Shown piece after piece: positions 1 through 8,993 of a stretch of 64,000 bases of DNA. The notes below the pieces were generated by a model. That model was given only the letters and a program-made list of their open reading frames with translations. It was not told the origin of the DNA and made no database searches. Source of the stretch: Oleiphilus messinensis (GTDB lineage: Bacteria; Pseudomonadota; Gammaproteobacteria; Pseudomonadales; Oleiphilaceae); the NCBI RefSeq assembly GCF_002162375.1, contig NZ_CP021425.1, forward strand, positions 779,501-843,500, read 5' to 3'. The stretch's first letter is position 1. Each line of letters begins with the position of its first letter. A program made the position numbers and the translations under genes.

Positions 1-416
1 CAGTTTATCCCATAATGGTCGAGGCTTTGTATCCCAATGGCGTGAATCAGGCCATCACGCCTGCGGTCATTACGTTTCCCGCAGGGGCTCTGGCAACCGT
101 TGATCTGTCCGGGCAGACATTTCCTGCAGATTCACCGAATCGGCGCTATTTCGTGGTGACAGAACCAGAGAGCCTTTGTTTTATCTCAGGCTATCTTTAC
201 CGCTATTCAAGTTACGGCTTCGATCTGAATGTGGGGAGCAGTCAGACAAGTGGTGTCCGTCAAACCGTAGCGGGTGGGATAGGTTCAGGGCTGTTTGATT
301 TTTTACCGTCATCTTTAGTGCGTAATGCGGTGTTATCCATGCAAATTTCGATGGTTTCCAGTACGGAAGAATCGGTGTCGATTAATCAGCAGGTACAAGT
401 TCGAAATGTGCCCTAG
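1..416 (+). CDS. MshO-like pilin-family protein, C-terminal part
   Basis: The reading frame is open from the left edge (first whole codon at base 3) to the TAG at 414-416, so only the C-terminal ~138 residues are here. The visible part, with the segment SPNRRYFVVTEPESLCFISG followed by LYRYSSYGF, resembles the C-terminal region of MSHA biogenesis protein MshO, a minor pseudopilin. It overlaps the next gene by 11 bp and is followed by mshP- and mshQ-like genes, which matches the mshO-P-Q order of MSHA operons. The N-terminal prepilin cleavage region is outside the window, so the assignment rests mainly on context. It could be another type IV minor pilin. Confidence 0.6.
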   Translation, partial: VYPIMVEALYPNGVNQAITPAVITFPAGALATVDLSGQTFPADSPNRRYFVVTEPESLCFISGYLYRYSSYGFDLNVGSSQTSGVRQTVAGGIGSGLFDFLPSSLVRNAVLSMQISMVSSTEESVSINQQVQVRNVP

Positions 417-888
417 TTACCACAAACATGGATCTGGAAATCGCTCCAACCAGGCTGGCCTGGGGCTTCCGGCAGCAATCTTTGTGATTACGATACTGTC
501 GCTTATTGTTTTGGCTTTGGCGAATCTGGAAGCAGGAAGCGGTGAGGCGTTAGGTCAGGATGTGCAGAGTGCCCGGGCGCTGCTTGCTGCAGATTCCGGT
601 GCAGAAATCGTACTGGGGATGCAGTTCGGGCCCGGTGTTGTGCCCGTAGACTGCGATACCTGTAATGATCCAGAACCCCATAGTGTAATACGTGCCTTGA
701 ATTTCGATAGTCTATCAGGTGGTGCACCGCCAGGGTTGGCAGAATGTCAATTTGAAGTGCGCTGCTGTCAACGTACCAATACCCTGGCGGAGCGTTTTTA
801 TAAATTTACCAGCACCGGCTCTTGTGGTTCAGGTCTGGATGAGGCGAGGCGTATAGTGGAAGTTGCGGCGAAAGAGGTGGTGCCATGA
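406..888 (+). CDS. MshP-like minor pilin/biogenesis protein
   Basis: A 160-residue protein starting at the ATG at 406, inside the end of the preceding gene; a longer upstream frame exists but lacks the family-like beginning. A glycine-rich stretch (GSGNRSNQAGLGLP) leads into one hydrophobic helix (about residues 23-43, AAIFVITILSLIVLALA). The helix is followed by GEALGQDVQSARALLAADSGAE, the layout of MshP and PilX-like minor pilins, in which arrays of small residues follow the helix. Several cysteines lie in the C-terminal half. Its stop overlaps the next start as ATGA, so it is probably translationally coupled to the mshQ-like gene. The role is inferred: a minor component or assembly factor of an MSHA-type IV pilus in the inner membrane. 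Confidence 0.65.
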   Translation: MCPSYHKHGSGNRSNQAGLGLPAAIFVITILSLIVLALANLEAGSGEALGQDVQSARALLAADSGAEIVLGMQFGPGVVPVDCDTCNDPEPHSVIRALNFDSLSGGAPPGLAECQFEVRCCQRTNTLAERFYKFTSTGSCGSGLDEARRIVEVAAKEVVP

Positions 889-3800
889 GTGGTAATCGCA
901 GGCTTCGATTTTACTTGATCTTGCTACTGGTTAGCTTCGCGCCTGCTGCGCTGGGCGATACCTTTGCAGACTATTTCAACAACCAGAGTTATGGCAACCA
1001 AAACGGGTCACACAATTGGTCCTCGAACTGGATTGAAACGAATGACGATGGTTCTCCTTCCAGTGGTGATATTTACATTAGCACTTATAGTGATCGTCTT
1101 ATTATGGATGATGGTGATCGCCGGATCACGAGAAGTCTCGATCTGAGCGGCTATACCAGCGCAGAATTGAGCTTTGATTATCAAGAGTCGGGTTTCGATA
1201 ATAACTCTGAGCGAGTTTATCTCGAGATCTGTTCCGGAACCTGCAGTAATGATAATGATTGGACTGAGCTGGAGGAGTTTATTGGTCCGAATATCAATAC
1301 TGGCAGTTTCGGCCCCTATAGTATTGCGTCTGCATTTTTAGTCAACAACACTAAAATCCGCTTCCGTACCCGTAGTCAGGTTGATGATTATGACCGTTTC
1401 ATGGTGGACAATCTGGTTATCGAGGCGACAGGTTCCCTGACCGGATTATTGGCGCAGTACGCATTCGAACAGGAAGACTGGGCGACCGCCGGTACGACAA
1501 TTGATGATTATTCTGGAAATGGTCGCAGTGGTGTTTCTGTGGGGACCGCACAATCGAGTGACCCTGGTTATTTGTGTCGGGGGAGTGAAATCGGCCAAAA
1601 CGCAACTTATTCCAGTATTGATGCTGTGAATACCCGGCAAGATATCGACTCGCTGCTGGGCAATGATGGTTCAATTGCATTTTGGTTTCGAAGTAGTGGC
1701 AATTGGAATGATGGCACTGATCGAACGTTGCTCGATGCCAGTACGAGCCTGTATGGCGATGCATCGGATAAATATTTTTATCTGCAAAAATCCGCCGACG
1801 GCAGCTTACGATTTAGTCTGGAAGATACCGGCGATAATGACTTTGCCATTACAACCAGTACCAATAATTTTACCAATAGCACCTGGGTGCACGTCGCGGT
1901 AACCTGGGATATGGCCGCAGATGACTTACGAGTTTATATAAATGGAACGCTTCGTGCTTCTGGCGGCGGTGATACCAATGGCACCCTGGCTGATTTGGGC
2001 GAACTCTATATCGGTGATAACGCTTCCAACTATGAAGTGGCCCCCGGAAATTCTGCCAATGGCTATTTTGACGAGATCCGTTTGTATGGGCACGTGCTTG
2101 ATAGCGGTGCAATCAATACCCTCGTTGCGGAAAACCGAGTTTGTCTGACCATCGACGATGTGTCCGTGCCTGAAGGGGCAACAGCGACGTTTACGGTGTC
2201 ACTGAGCACTGCACACAGTGCCGATATTACCGTTGACTATACAACTCAGGATGGTTCTGCAATCGCCGGAACTCACTATACCGCAACCAGCGGTCAAGCC
2301 ACGATTACGGCGGGTGAAATAGAGGCCACTATAGATGTGTCAACATCGGGCGGCAGCTTGAGCAGTGATGTGGCATTCGATTTGTTATTGAGTAATCCCA
2401 GTGAGGGAGAATTAAGTGACGACCGCGGCGAAGGCAGGATCATACCGGGGCCAATAGGCCACTGGCGCTTAGAAGAGGAAAGCTGGGATGGCGATGCCGG
2501 AGAAGTTGAGGACTTATCCGGAAATGGTTTGCACGCCACAGCCTTTAACGCTCCGGTGACAGATGATCTAGGGCCAGCAAGAGAAGGCAGTCCCGGTACT
2601 TGTCGATATGGAGAATTTGATGGCAATAATCAATATTTACAAGTCAATGATACTGGATTGCTGGATATTGCCGATGCCTTAACGGTGTCAATCTGGATTA
2701 ATTCCGACGTCATTCCTGGCAGTGGTTTGAAGTCAATCGTATCCAAGGACGAAAATTTTGAATTCCATCTTACAGGCTCTCGGGAGATCAATTGGTGGTG
2801 GCAGGATAGTGGTGGTACCACGCGGGAGTTCAACACCTCAGGTGCAAATATTCAAACCGGCACCTGGTACCACATCGCGATTACCTATCGCAGTGGGGAG
2901 CAAGTGATCTATGTTAATGGTGTGGCTCTGGGGTCGGCATCGTACACGGGTAGTTTACGCACCAATAGTGACCCTCTGCATATTGGGCAGGATCAGAACT
3001 ATGCCGGGCGCTACTTTGATGGACGCCTGGATGAAGTGCGCATTTATTCGGCATTCTTACCGGCAGATGTTATTCAGGACATTTATCAGGAAACGTTTCC
3101 GTGTGACTTGAGTGGATCATGTGATGCTGTGTTCCCCGACGGTATTGCTTCCCACGGTCCGGGTACGATCAGTTTCGGATACAATGCCGCAATAGTTGGC
3201 AATAGCGATGATGAACTTCAGTCCAGTAGCATTTCCCACAATGGTGGGTCGAGCGTCAACTCCTGTGGGGGGAGTAACTGTCAGGCCACCGGCGACCCCT
3301 CTCTTGCGATTGATCCGGGCTCTTTTCCCGACACCTCTGCAAATACCGAAGACCTCACGATACCCTCTTCTGGTACGGGTACTGCGGGGTCTGGTACCAA
3401 TGCTTACGATAATATAACGATTAATTCTCAGGGGACGTTGAGTTTCAGTTCAGGCCACTCCCAGTATTATATCGATTCATTATCTGTGGGGTGGAACGGA
3501 CAGGTGAACTTGCCGGCGGGGGAATATTGGATTAATCAGCTTTCTATGAGCAGCTCTGCCCGATTACAGGTGAGTGGATCAGGAACAGTTATTTTATATG
3601 TTAATCAGTCTTTTAGTTTAGGCAGTTCAGCGACGATCAATACACCTTCAAGTGATACTACCAGTGATCCCGGGAAGATGGTGGTGTATGCCTATGGCGA
3701 TGTAACGTTGAATAATCAGGCATGGGTAACGGGCGCACTTTATAGTCAGGGAAATGTGAATCTGGGCTCAGCGTCCTACGTACATGGCGCGGTAGCAGCC

Positions 3801-6038
3801 AATACTGTCGGGCTAGGGAGTCAGTCGTCAGTCTATTACAACTCGATTGTGACCACCTCAGATATGGGCGGTTTCTGTGCCGAGGAAGAATTGGACCACT
3901 TTCGCATTACACATGCGGGTACAGGATTAAACTGTGAGGCAGAACCCATAACCATTGCCGCCTATGACAGTTCCGGTGCGGTGGTTACCAGCTTCGATGG
4001 CACCATCACCTTGTCTACATCAACCGGCAATGGTGATTGGCTGACGGATGGCAATGAATCTGGCACCTTGAACGGCAGCTCTGACGACTCTGGAAATGCA
4101 ACATACATGTTTGCCGCTGCAGACCAGGGCAGCGTTGTTCTGTTGTTGAAAAATACCCATTCTGAAACCGTTAACATCGATGTTGACGCTGCCGGTACTA
4201 GTGAACATGTGGATTATGACGATAATCTTGTTTTCGCTGAGACAGGCTTTCGCTTTTTAGCCAACGATAATCCAAACGCGATATCAACTCAAATTGCGAA
4301 TAAAAACTTCGCAAGCGCACCCGGTGAACAGGATATAAAAATAGAAGCCATACGCACCAGTGATGAGTCCGGGGCCTGTGAAGCGTTTTTGACGGGGTCC
4401 CAGGATATTGAGTTTGCCTTTGAGTGCCGGCAGCCCACTACCTGTTCCAGTGGTGGTTTTGATATGACGATTAATGGCCAGGCAATTTCAGAGAATTCGG
4501 CAAATAATGTGTCCAGCTATCAAACGGTAACCGGATTGGACTTTGGTGATGACGGGGAGAATCAGGCCACAATCAGCGTCAATTACCCCGATGCTGGCCG
4601 CGTCAGACTTCATGCCCGCCTGCAATTGGAAGATGAGTCCGGTACCGCAACCGAGACAATTTCAGGCAGTAGCAATGAATTTGTTGTCAGGCCCGCGGGT
4701 TTCTGTGTCAAAGCTACGGAGAGTAATTCGGACTGTACCGCTCCATCTTTTAGTGATTGTACTGTATTTAAAAAAGCGGGCGGGAATTTTTTTGCCAGCT
4801 TTCAGGCTGTGGGGTGGGAGACAGCTGGTGAGAACGATAGCGCTTTTTGTTCTGGCAACCAAGTGCTCCCGAACTTTCAGCTGACTGGCGTGCCGATTGC
4901 CCCGGTGTTGCCTTCAGGTCATGGCGGTGTGGTGGGAAATATCAGCATCCCTCAGGTTGATTTTATGCCAGGCACAAATGGTGATGTCACACTGACGCAA
5001 CGATATGATGAAGTCGGCGCGATGCAATTGACACTGGGCAGCGGCGCGATTAGTTACCTCGGGACCACGATCAGTACCAGCACCTCCGATACCATTGGCC
5101 GATTTATTCCTGATCGTTTTTCGGTGGAAATTCTGGACCCGGGTACGTTGGAAGCAAGTTGCAACGGTTTCAGTTATATTGGCGAGAATATCCGTTATGA
5201 GGTTGTTCCCGAACTTCGTATTACCCCATGGGCGGCGGCCCCGGATAACTCAGTCACAACCAACTATACAATTTCCAACGCGGACAATGATTTTCGGAAG
5301 TTACAAGTGAGTGACATTGTTCGATCATTTTCGGGTCAGGACAGTTCCCAGACCGGTACAGATGGCGTCACGCTTTTGAGTGTGTCGAATACGTTCACGT
5401 CGGCGAGTATTTCATCGGCACTGAACGGCGTGATGCAGTACACCTTTGGCTTGAATGACAGCTTTACCTACAATCATGATAGCTCTTCACAAGTTGCGCC
5501 CTTTACTGCAAATATCGACCTGTCTGTGATATCGCTTCAGGACAGTGATTTAGTGAGCGCGGAGAGTTTACCTGTGACGATTTCCCCAGCGGGTCATCCA
5601 TTGCGTTATGGCCGCTGGCGTGCTGAAAATGCCTTTGGTTCGGATTTAATGGACTTACCGATGCTGGCGCGTGTCGAGTATTGGAGTGGGAGCCAGTTTT
5701 TGGTCAATGAACTGGATAACTGTATTAACATTACCGGTTTGATGAGTACGAATCCGGACGTTGATCCAGATTTTATTGATATTCCTATCGGTACCGGAAG
5801 CTCTGATGTGTTGTTCAATGCTATTTTAAGCGCGGGTGATGCATCTTTGTCCATGACTGCACCTGGAGCGGGTAATGAAGGGCAAATTCAACTGAATTTT
5901 GATTTATTGAGTGTTCCCTGGTTGCAATTTGATTGGGATCAGGATGGTAGTCCAAATACAAGTCTTTCCGTGAAAGCAACCTTTGGTCGCTTTCGTGGTC
6001 ATGACCGCATAATTTATTGGAAAGAAGTGCTGGAATGA
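885..6038 (+). CDS. Giant MshQ-like MSHA biogenesis/adhesin protein
   Basis: 1717 residues with a Sec signal peptide (residues 1-24, ending PAALG/D). In order I see: a beta-sandwich region (~25-180); a first LamG/concanavalin-like domain (~185-416); a Calx-beta-like repeat (~420-520, with VPEGATATFTVSLS); a second LamG-like domain (~522-742); a Ser/Gly/Asn-rich region with repeated short strands, probably a beta-helix (~746-998); and a long C-terminal region (~1005-1717) beginning DHFRITHAG, typical of the MshQ family (DUF6701). Cysteine pairs suggest disulfides. It ends the mshOPQ cluster. By family it is an exported, surface-linked partner of the MSHA pilus. Ligand binding by the LamG domains is inference. 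Length and domain load exceed a plain MshQ. Confidence 0.75.
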   Translation: MSGNRRLRFYLILLLVSFAPAALGDTFADYFNNQSYGNQNGSHNWSSNWIETNDDGSPSSGDIYISTYSDRLIMDDGDRRITRSLDLSGYTSAELSFDYQESGFDNNSERVYLEICSGTCSNDNDWTELEEFIGPNINTGSFGPYSIASAFLVNNTKIRFRTRSQVDDYDRFMVDNLVIEATGSLTGLLAQYAFEQEDWATAGTTIDDYSGNGRSGVSVGTAQSSDPGYLCRGSEIGQNATYSSIDAVNTRQDIDSLLGNDGSIAFWFRSSGNWNDGTDRTLLDASTSLYGDASDKYFYLQKSADGSLRFSLEDTGDNDFAITTSTNNFTNSTWVHVAVTWDMAADDLRVYINGTLRASGGGDTNGTLADLGELYIGDNASNYEVAPGNSANGYFDEIRLYGHVLDSGAINTLVAENRVCLTIDDVSVPEGATATFTVSLSTAHSADITVDYTTQDGSAIAGTHYTATSGQATITAGEIEATIDVSTSGGSLSSDVAFDLLLSNPSEGELSDDRGEGRIIPGPIGHWRLEEESWDGDAGEVEDLSGNGLHATAFNAPVTDDLGPAREGSPGTCRYGEFDGNNQYLQVNDTGLLDIADALTVSIWINSDVIPGSGLKSIVSKDENFEFHLTGSREINWWWQDSGGTTREFNTSGANIQTGTWYHIAITYRSGEQVIYVNGVALGSASYTGSLRTNSDPLHIGQDQNYAGRYFDGRLDEVRIYSAFLPADVIQDIYQETFPCDLSGSCDAVFPDGIASHGPGTISFGYNAAIVGNSDDELQSSSISHNGGSSVNSCGGSNCQATGDPSLAIDPGSFPDTSANTEDLTIPSSGTGTAGSGTNAYDNITINSQGTLSFSSGHSQYYIDSLSVGWNGQVNLPAGEYWINQLSMSSSARLQVSGSGTVILYVNQSFSLGSSATINTPSSDTTSDPGKMVVYAYGDVTLNNQAWVTGALYSQGNVNLGSASYVHGAVAANTVGLGSQSSVYYNSIVTTSDMGGFCAEEELDHFRITHAGTGLNCEAEPITIAAYDSSGAVVTSFDGTITLSTSTGNGDWLTDGNESGTLNGSSDDSGNATYMFAAADQGSVVLLLKNTHSETVNIDVDAAGTSEHVDYDDNLVFAETGFRFLANDNPNAISTQIANKNFASAPGEQDIKIEAIRTSDESGACEAFLTGSQDIEFAFECRQPTTCSSGGFDMTINGQAISENSANNVSSYQTVTGLDFGDDGENQATISVNYPDAGRVRLHARLQLEDESGTATETISGSSNEFVVRPAGFCVKATESNSDCTAPSFSDCTVFKKAGGNFFASFQAVGWETAGENDSAFCSGNQVLPNFQLTGVPIAPVLPSGHGGVVGNISIPQVDFMPGTNGDVTLTQRYDEVGAMQLTLGSGAISYLGTTISTSTSDTIGRFIPDRFSVEILDPGTLEASCNGFSYIGENIRYEVVPELRITPWAAAPDNSVTTNYTISNADNDFRKLQVSDIVRSFSGQDSSQTGTDGVTLLSVSNTFTSASISSALNGVMQYTFGLNDSFTYNHDSSSQVAPFTANIDLSVISLQDSDLVSAESLPVTISPAGHPLRYGRWRAENAFGSDLMDLPMLARVEYWSGSQFLVNELDNCINITGLMSTNPDVDPDFIDIPIGTGSSDVLFNAILSAGDASLSMTAPGAGNEGQIQLNFDLLSVPWLQFDWDQDGSPNTSLSVKATFGRFRGHDRIIYWKEVLE

Positions 6039-6049
6039 TGTGTTGAATG

Positions 6050-6070
6050 GGGCTGGGTTCTCCACAGCCC
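6050..6070 (+). terminator. Weak hairpin between convergent mshQ and ntrC
   Basis: GGGCTG (6050-6055) can pair with CAGCCC (6065-6070) across a 9-base loop, 11 bases after the mshQ-like stop and between two convergent genes. No clear T-run follows, so a role in termination is only suggested by position. Confidence 0.3.
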
Positions 6071-6110
6071 TTATATTGGAGCGATCGTGTTCGTTTTTCA
6101 GCTTGCCTCG

Positions 6111-7544
6111 CTACAGGTCATCTTCATCATCTTCGGACTCCATGCCGAGTTCTTTTATCTTTCGCGTCAAGGTATTGCGTCCCCAACCCAGAAGAATGGA
6201 GGCATCTCTTTTTCGGCCACCAGTGTGTTTCAAAGCGGTCTCGATCATAATTCGTTCAAATTCGGGTATAGCAAGGTCGAGAATGTTTTTCTTGCCCAGT
6301 TTTAATTCCTGGTCGGCCCAGATTCGAAGTCCTTCTTGCCAGGTGGAACCGGTAGGCGCCGTTTCATGACTATCCAGTAACTCCGGGGGAAGGTCGGAAA
6401 CGTGAATTTCCCGTCCACTGGCCATGACTGTCAGCCAGCGACAAGTGTTTTCCAGTTGTCGGACGTTGCCCCCCCAAGGCAGATTACTCATAAACTCTTC
6501 CGTTTCCGGGCGCAGGGTTTTGGGTTCAACTGCGAGTTCATCAGCGGCTTTTTTCAGGAAGTGTTTGGTCAATCGTGGAATATCTTCACGGCGCTCTGCA
6601 AGTTTCGGCAAGTGGACTCGGATAACATTCAGGCGATGGAACAAATCCTCCCGGAATTTGCCGTCATGCACCAGTTTTTCCAGGTTCTGGTGGGTTGCGG
6701 CAATAATACGGACATCGACCTTCACCGGTGTGTTCCCACCGACGCGATAAAACTCACCATCCGCCAACACACGTAATAACCGTGTCTGGGTTTCAGAGGG
6801 CATATCGCCTATTTCATCCAGAAACAGGGTACCGTGATTTGCCTGTTCAAAGCGCCCGTGGCGTTGGCCACCGGCTCCGGTAAATGAACCTTTTTCATGC
6901 CCGAACAGCTCTGATTCCATCAGTTCTTTGGGAATCGCTGCCATGTTCAGGGCAATGAAGGGGGACTCCTTGCGCGGGCTGTGTTGATGCAATGCCCGGG
7001 CAACCAGTTCTTTACCTGTTCCGGACTCACCGTTGATCAATACGGTAATGTTTGATTGGGATAAACGACCGATTGCCCGGAATACCTCTTGCATCGCAGG
7101 GGCTTCACCAATTATTTCGGTCGACACCAGAGCGGGTTCACTCGGCGAACTTTCTTTTTCTGCTTTGCGCTCCTGCGAGTGTGTCACTGCACGTTTGATC
7201 AACTCTACAGCTTCATCAATGTCGAAGGGTTTGGGCAGATATTCGAATGCACCGCTCTGATAAGATGAGACAGCGCTGTCCAGATCGGAGTGTGCTGTCA
7301 TGATGATTACCGGCACATCCGGGTATTCATTGTGAATGCCTTCCAGTAAATCCAGACCATTAATACCCGGCATGCGAATATCACTGATGATGGCGTCGGG
7401 TTGCTCTTTGTCCAACTGGCGCATTACGCCATCACCTGATTCAAAGGTAAAGGTATCGAAATGCGCTTGGTTCAGCGCTTTTTCCAGTACCCAACGGATC
7501 GACCGGTCATCGTCTACAATCCAGACGCGTGCAGATTTGCTCAT
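6111..7544 (-). CDS. glnG: Nitrogen regulation response regulator NtrC (NR(I))
   Basis: 477 residues with the three-domain NtrC plan. The receiver domain (1-120) has acidic pocket D11-D13, phospho-acceptor D55 (SDIRMPG) and K105. The AAA+ sigma-54 activation domain (~145-375) has Walker A GESGTGKE (172-179), Walker B LFLDEI (240-245) and a sigma-54 contact loop GSFTGA (219-224) in place of the commoner GAFTGA. A Fis-type helix-turn-helix occupies the last ~45 residues (GGRKRDASILLGWGRNTLTRKI). It activates sigma-54 promoters under nitrogen limitation after phosphorylation by NtrB. Its ATG shares one base with the glnL stop (TAATG), so the two genes are co-transcribed and coupled. Matching NtrC-type boxes lie upstream of glnA in this window. 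Confidence 0.97.
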   Translation of the reverse strand: MSKSARVWIVDDDRSIRWVLEKALNQAHFDTFTFESGDGVMRQLDKEQPDAIISDIRMPGINGLDLLEGIHNEYPDVPVIIMTAHSDLDSAVSSYQSGAFEYLPKPFDIDEAVELIKRAVTHSQERKAEKESSPSEPALVSTEIIGEAPAMQEVFRAIGRLSQSNITVLINGESGTGKELVARALHQHSPRKESPFIALNMAAIPKELMESELFGHEKGSFTGAGGQRHGRFEQANHGTLFLDEIGDMPSETQTRLLRVLADGEFYRVGGNTPVKVDVRIIAATHQNLEKLVHDGKFREDLFHRLNVIRVHLPKLAERREDIPRLTKHFLKKAADELAVEPKTLRPETEEFMSNLPWGGNVRQLENTCRWLTVMASGREIHVSDLPPELLDSHETAPTGSTWQEGLRIWADQELKLGKKNILDLAIPEFERIMIETALKHTGGRKRDASILLGWGRNTLTRKIKELGMESEDDEDDL

Positions 7545-8620
7545 TAGGTTAACTCCAAGGGTATATAGATAATAAAGTCCGTGCGGCCCGGTTCACTTTC
7601 ACACTCAATCAGGCCTTTGTGCTGTCCAATTATGCTTTGCGCAATTGACAGGCCCAGGCCGGTGCCTTCAGCACGTCCACTCACCATGGGGTAGAAAATA
7701 TTCTGTATAAACTCACTGGGAATACCGGGTCCATTGTCGATAATATCCAGACGACAAACCAGGCGGTGCCGCTCATGGCCAATGGTAAACTGTCTCAGGG
7801 TTCGCGTTTTCAGCGTAATCGTTCCAGGCAGAGTTCGACCCTCCTGGCTAATCAGTGCTTCCATTGCGTTGCGGGTAATATTCAAAATTGCCTGAATCAG
7901 TTGTTCTTGATCACCCATGAACTCCGGGATACTGGGATCGTAATCCCGCATCAGCGCAATCTGGCTGTTGCTTTCAACACTGATCAGGTTATGCACGCGT
8001 TCTAACACTTCGTGAATGTTTGTGGGCTTAAATTTCACGAGTTTGTTGGGGCCGAGCATGCGGTCAACGAGATTTCTCAGTCGATCAGCTTCCTCGATGA
8101 TGATATGGGTATACTCACAGAGATTGCCGTCGTCCAACTCCCGGTCAAGTAATTGTGCCGCACCCCGAATTCCGCCCAACGGGTTTTTTATTTCATGGGC
8201 CAGGCCCCGCACCAGAATGCGGGTGGTTTCCTGCTTCGCCATCATTTCTTCTTCACGACTGATACGCAGCAGGCGGTCCCGAGGTTGCAATTCTAGCAAC
8301 ATATAGTGGTGCTTGCCGTCTTGATAAGGCGATGCTGAGTAGTCCACTCTGACTCTGCTCCCGCTGTGAAGCACTAGTTCAGCTTCTCGCTTGGTGAAGG
8401 GATGGCCGCTATGAAAGGCTTCACTGATCGAAGCGCTTGGCTGTTCATCCTGCTCCACAAACAGCTCATTGATATGTGCGTCTTTAAGCCTTTTTTCGCT
8501 GATCTCAAGGAGCATTTCAGCAGAAGGATTCAGGTAGCAAACTTTTTGCGTGTCATCGATCAAAATGACTGCGCCCGTCAGCCCCTCCAATATTTTTTTA
8601 TGTAACCCAGTTAAGAACAT
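7544..8620 (-). CDS. glnL: Nitrogen regulation sensor kinase/phosphatase NtrB (NR(II))
   Basis: 358 residues. An N-terminal PAS domain (~5-115) is followed by the dimerisation/H-box GLAHEIKNPLGG with phospho-accepting H142. The HATPase domain carries the N-box (NITRNAMEAL), the G1 box (DNGPGIP) and the G2 box (GTGLGLSI). There are no membrane segments, as in cytoplasmic NtrB. It phosphorylates or dephosphorylates NtrC according to PII (GlnB) uridylylation. It is transcribed just ahead of glnG with a one-base overlap. A DUF4124 gene and glnA lie upstream on the same strand. The ATG at 8620 gives the usual family length. Confidence 0.96.
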   Translation of the reverse strand: MFLTGLHKKILEGLTGAVILIDDTQKVCYLNPSAEMLLEISEKRLKDAHINELFVEQDEQPSASISEAFHSGHPFTKREAELVLHSGSRVRVDYSASPYQDGKHHYMLLELQPRDRLLRISREEEMMAKQETTRILVRGLAHEIKNPLGGIRGAAQLLDRELDDGNLCEYTHIIIEEADRLRNLVDRMLGPNKLVKFKPTNIHEVLERVHNLISVESNSQIALMRDYDPSIPEFMGDQEQLIQAILNITRNAMEALISQEGRTLPGTITLKTRTLRQFTIGHERHRLVCRLDIIDNGPGIPSEFIQNIFYPMVSGRAEGTGLGLSIAQSIIGQHKGLIECESEPGRTDFIIYIPLELT

Positions 8621-8834
8621 ATACTAACACCCGTGATTTATTCGGACTAAGCAAAAAGCAAACCAATTATTTAGTCTCGATCGGTTATTTATCCAGATCG
8701 TAAACTACCTTGCTCGTGGAGGTGGTGGAGGCAGTTGTTCCGGGGCTCTGTTGAAGAGCGATAAATTTATGCTCACATTTTCGCACAAATGCGGGACATA
8801 GGATTAATTTATATCGAACTGCATCGGTGCACAA

Positions 8835-8849
8835 GCACCAGAACTGTGC
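8835..8849. promoter_or_regulatory. NtrC-type box upstream of glnLG
   Basis: GCACCAGAACTGTGC matches the NtrC operator pattern GCACC-N5-GGTGC at 9 of 10 arm positions. It is ~220 bases ahead of the glnL start, in the 373-base gap between the DUF4124 gene and glnL. It could allow NtrC autoregulation of ntrBC; I saw no convincing sigma-54 promoter beside it. The rest of this gap (8621-8993) holds no gene that I can support. Confidence 0.35.
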
Positions 8850-8890
8850 GCTGTTGGTGGGGCAAATTAAGTGCTAACTGAGGTGCTTAA

Positions 8891-8920
8891 ACAGTGCAAG
8901 GGTGGGAAAGACAGTGCAAG
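8891..8920. repeat. 10-bp direct repeat with 20-bp period
   Basis: ACAGTGCAAG occurs at 8891-8900 and again at 8911-8920, a spacing of exactly 20 bp (about two helical turns). Two further GTGC cores lie just upstream (8871 and 8884). The arrangement suggests a repeated protein-binding site, but no binding protein can be named. Confidence 0.4.
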
Positions 8921-8993
8921 ATCGAAGGGCGCTACTCACGAATGCGATCCCTGCGTTCTGGCTCTTGGAAAGAACTTAGCTAGCGGGCCGCGC

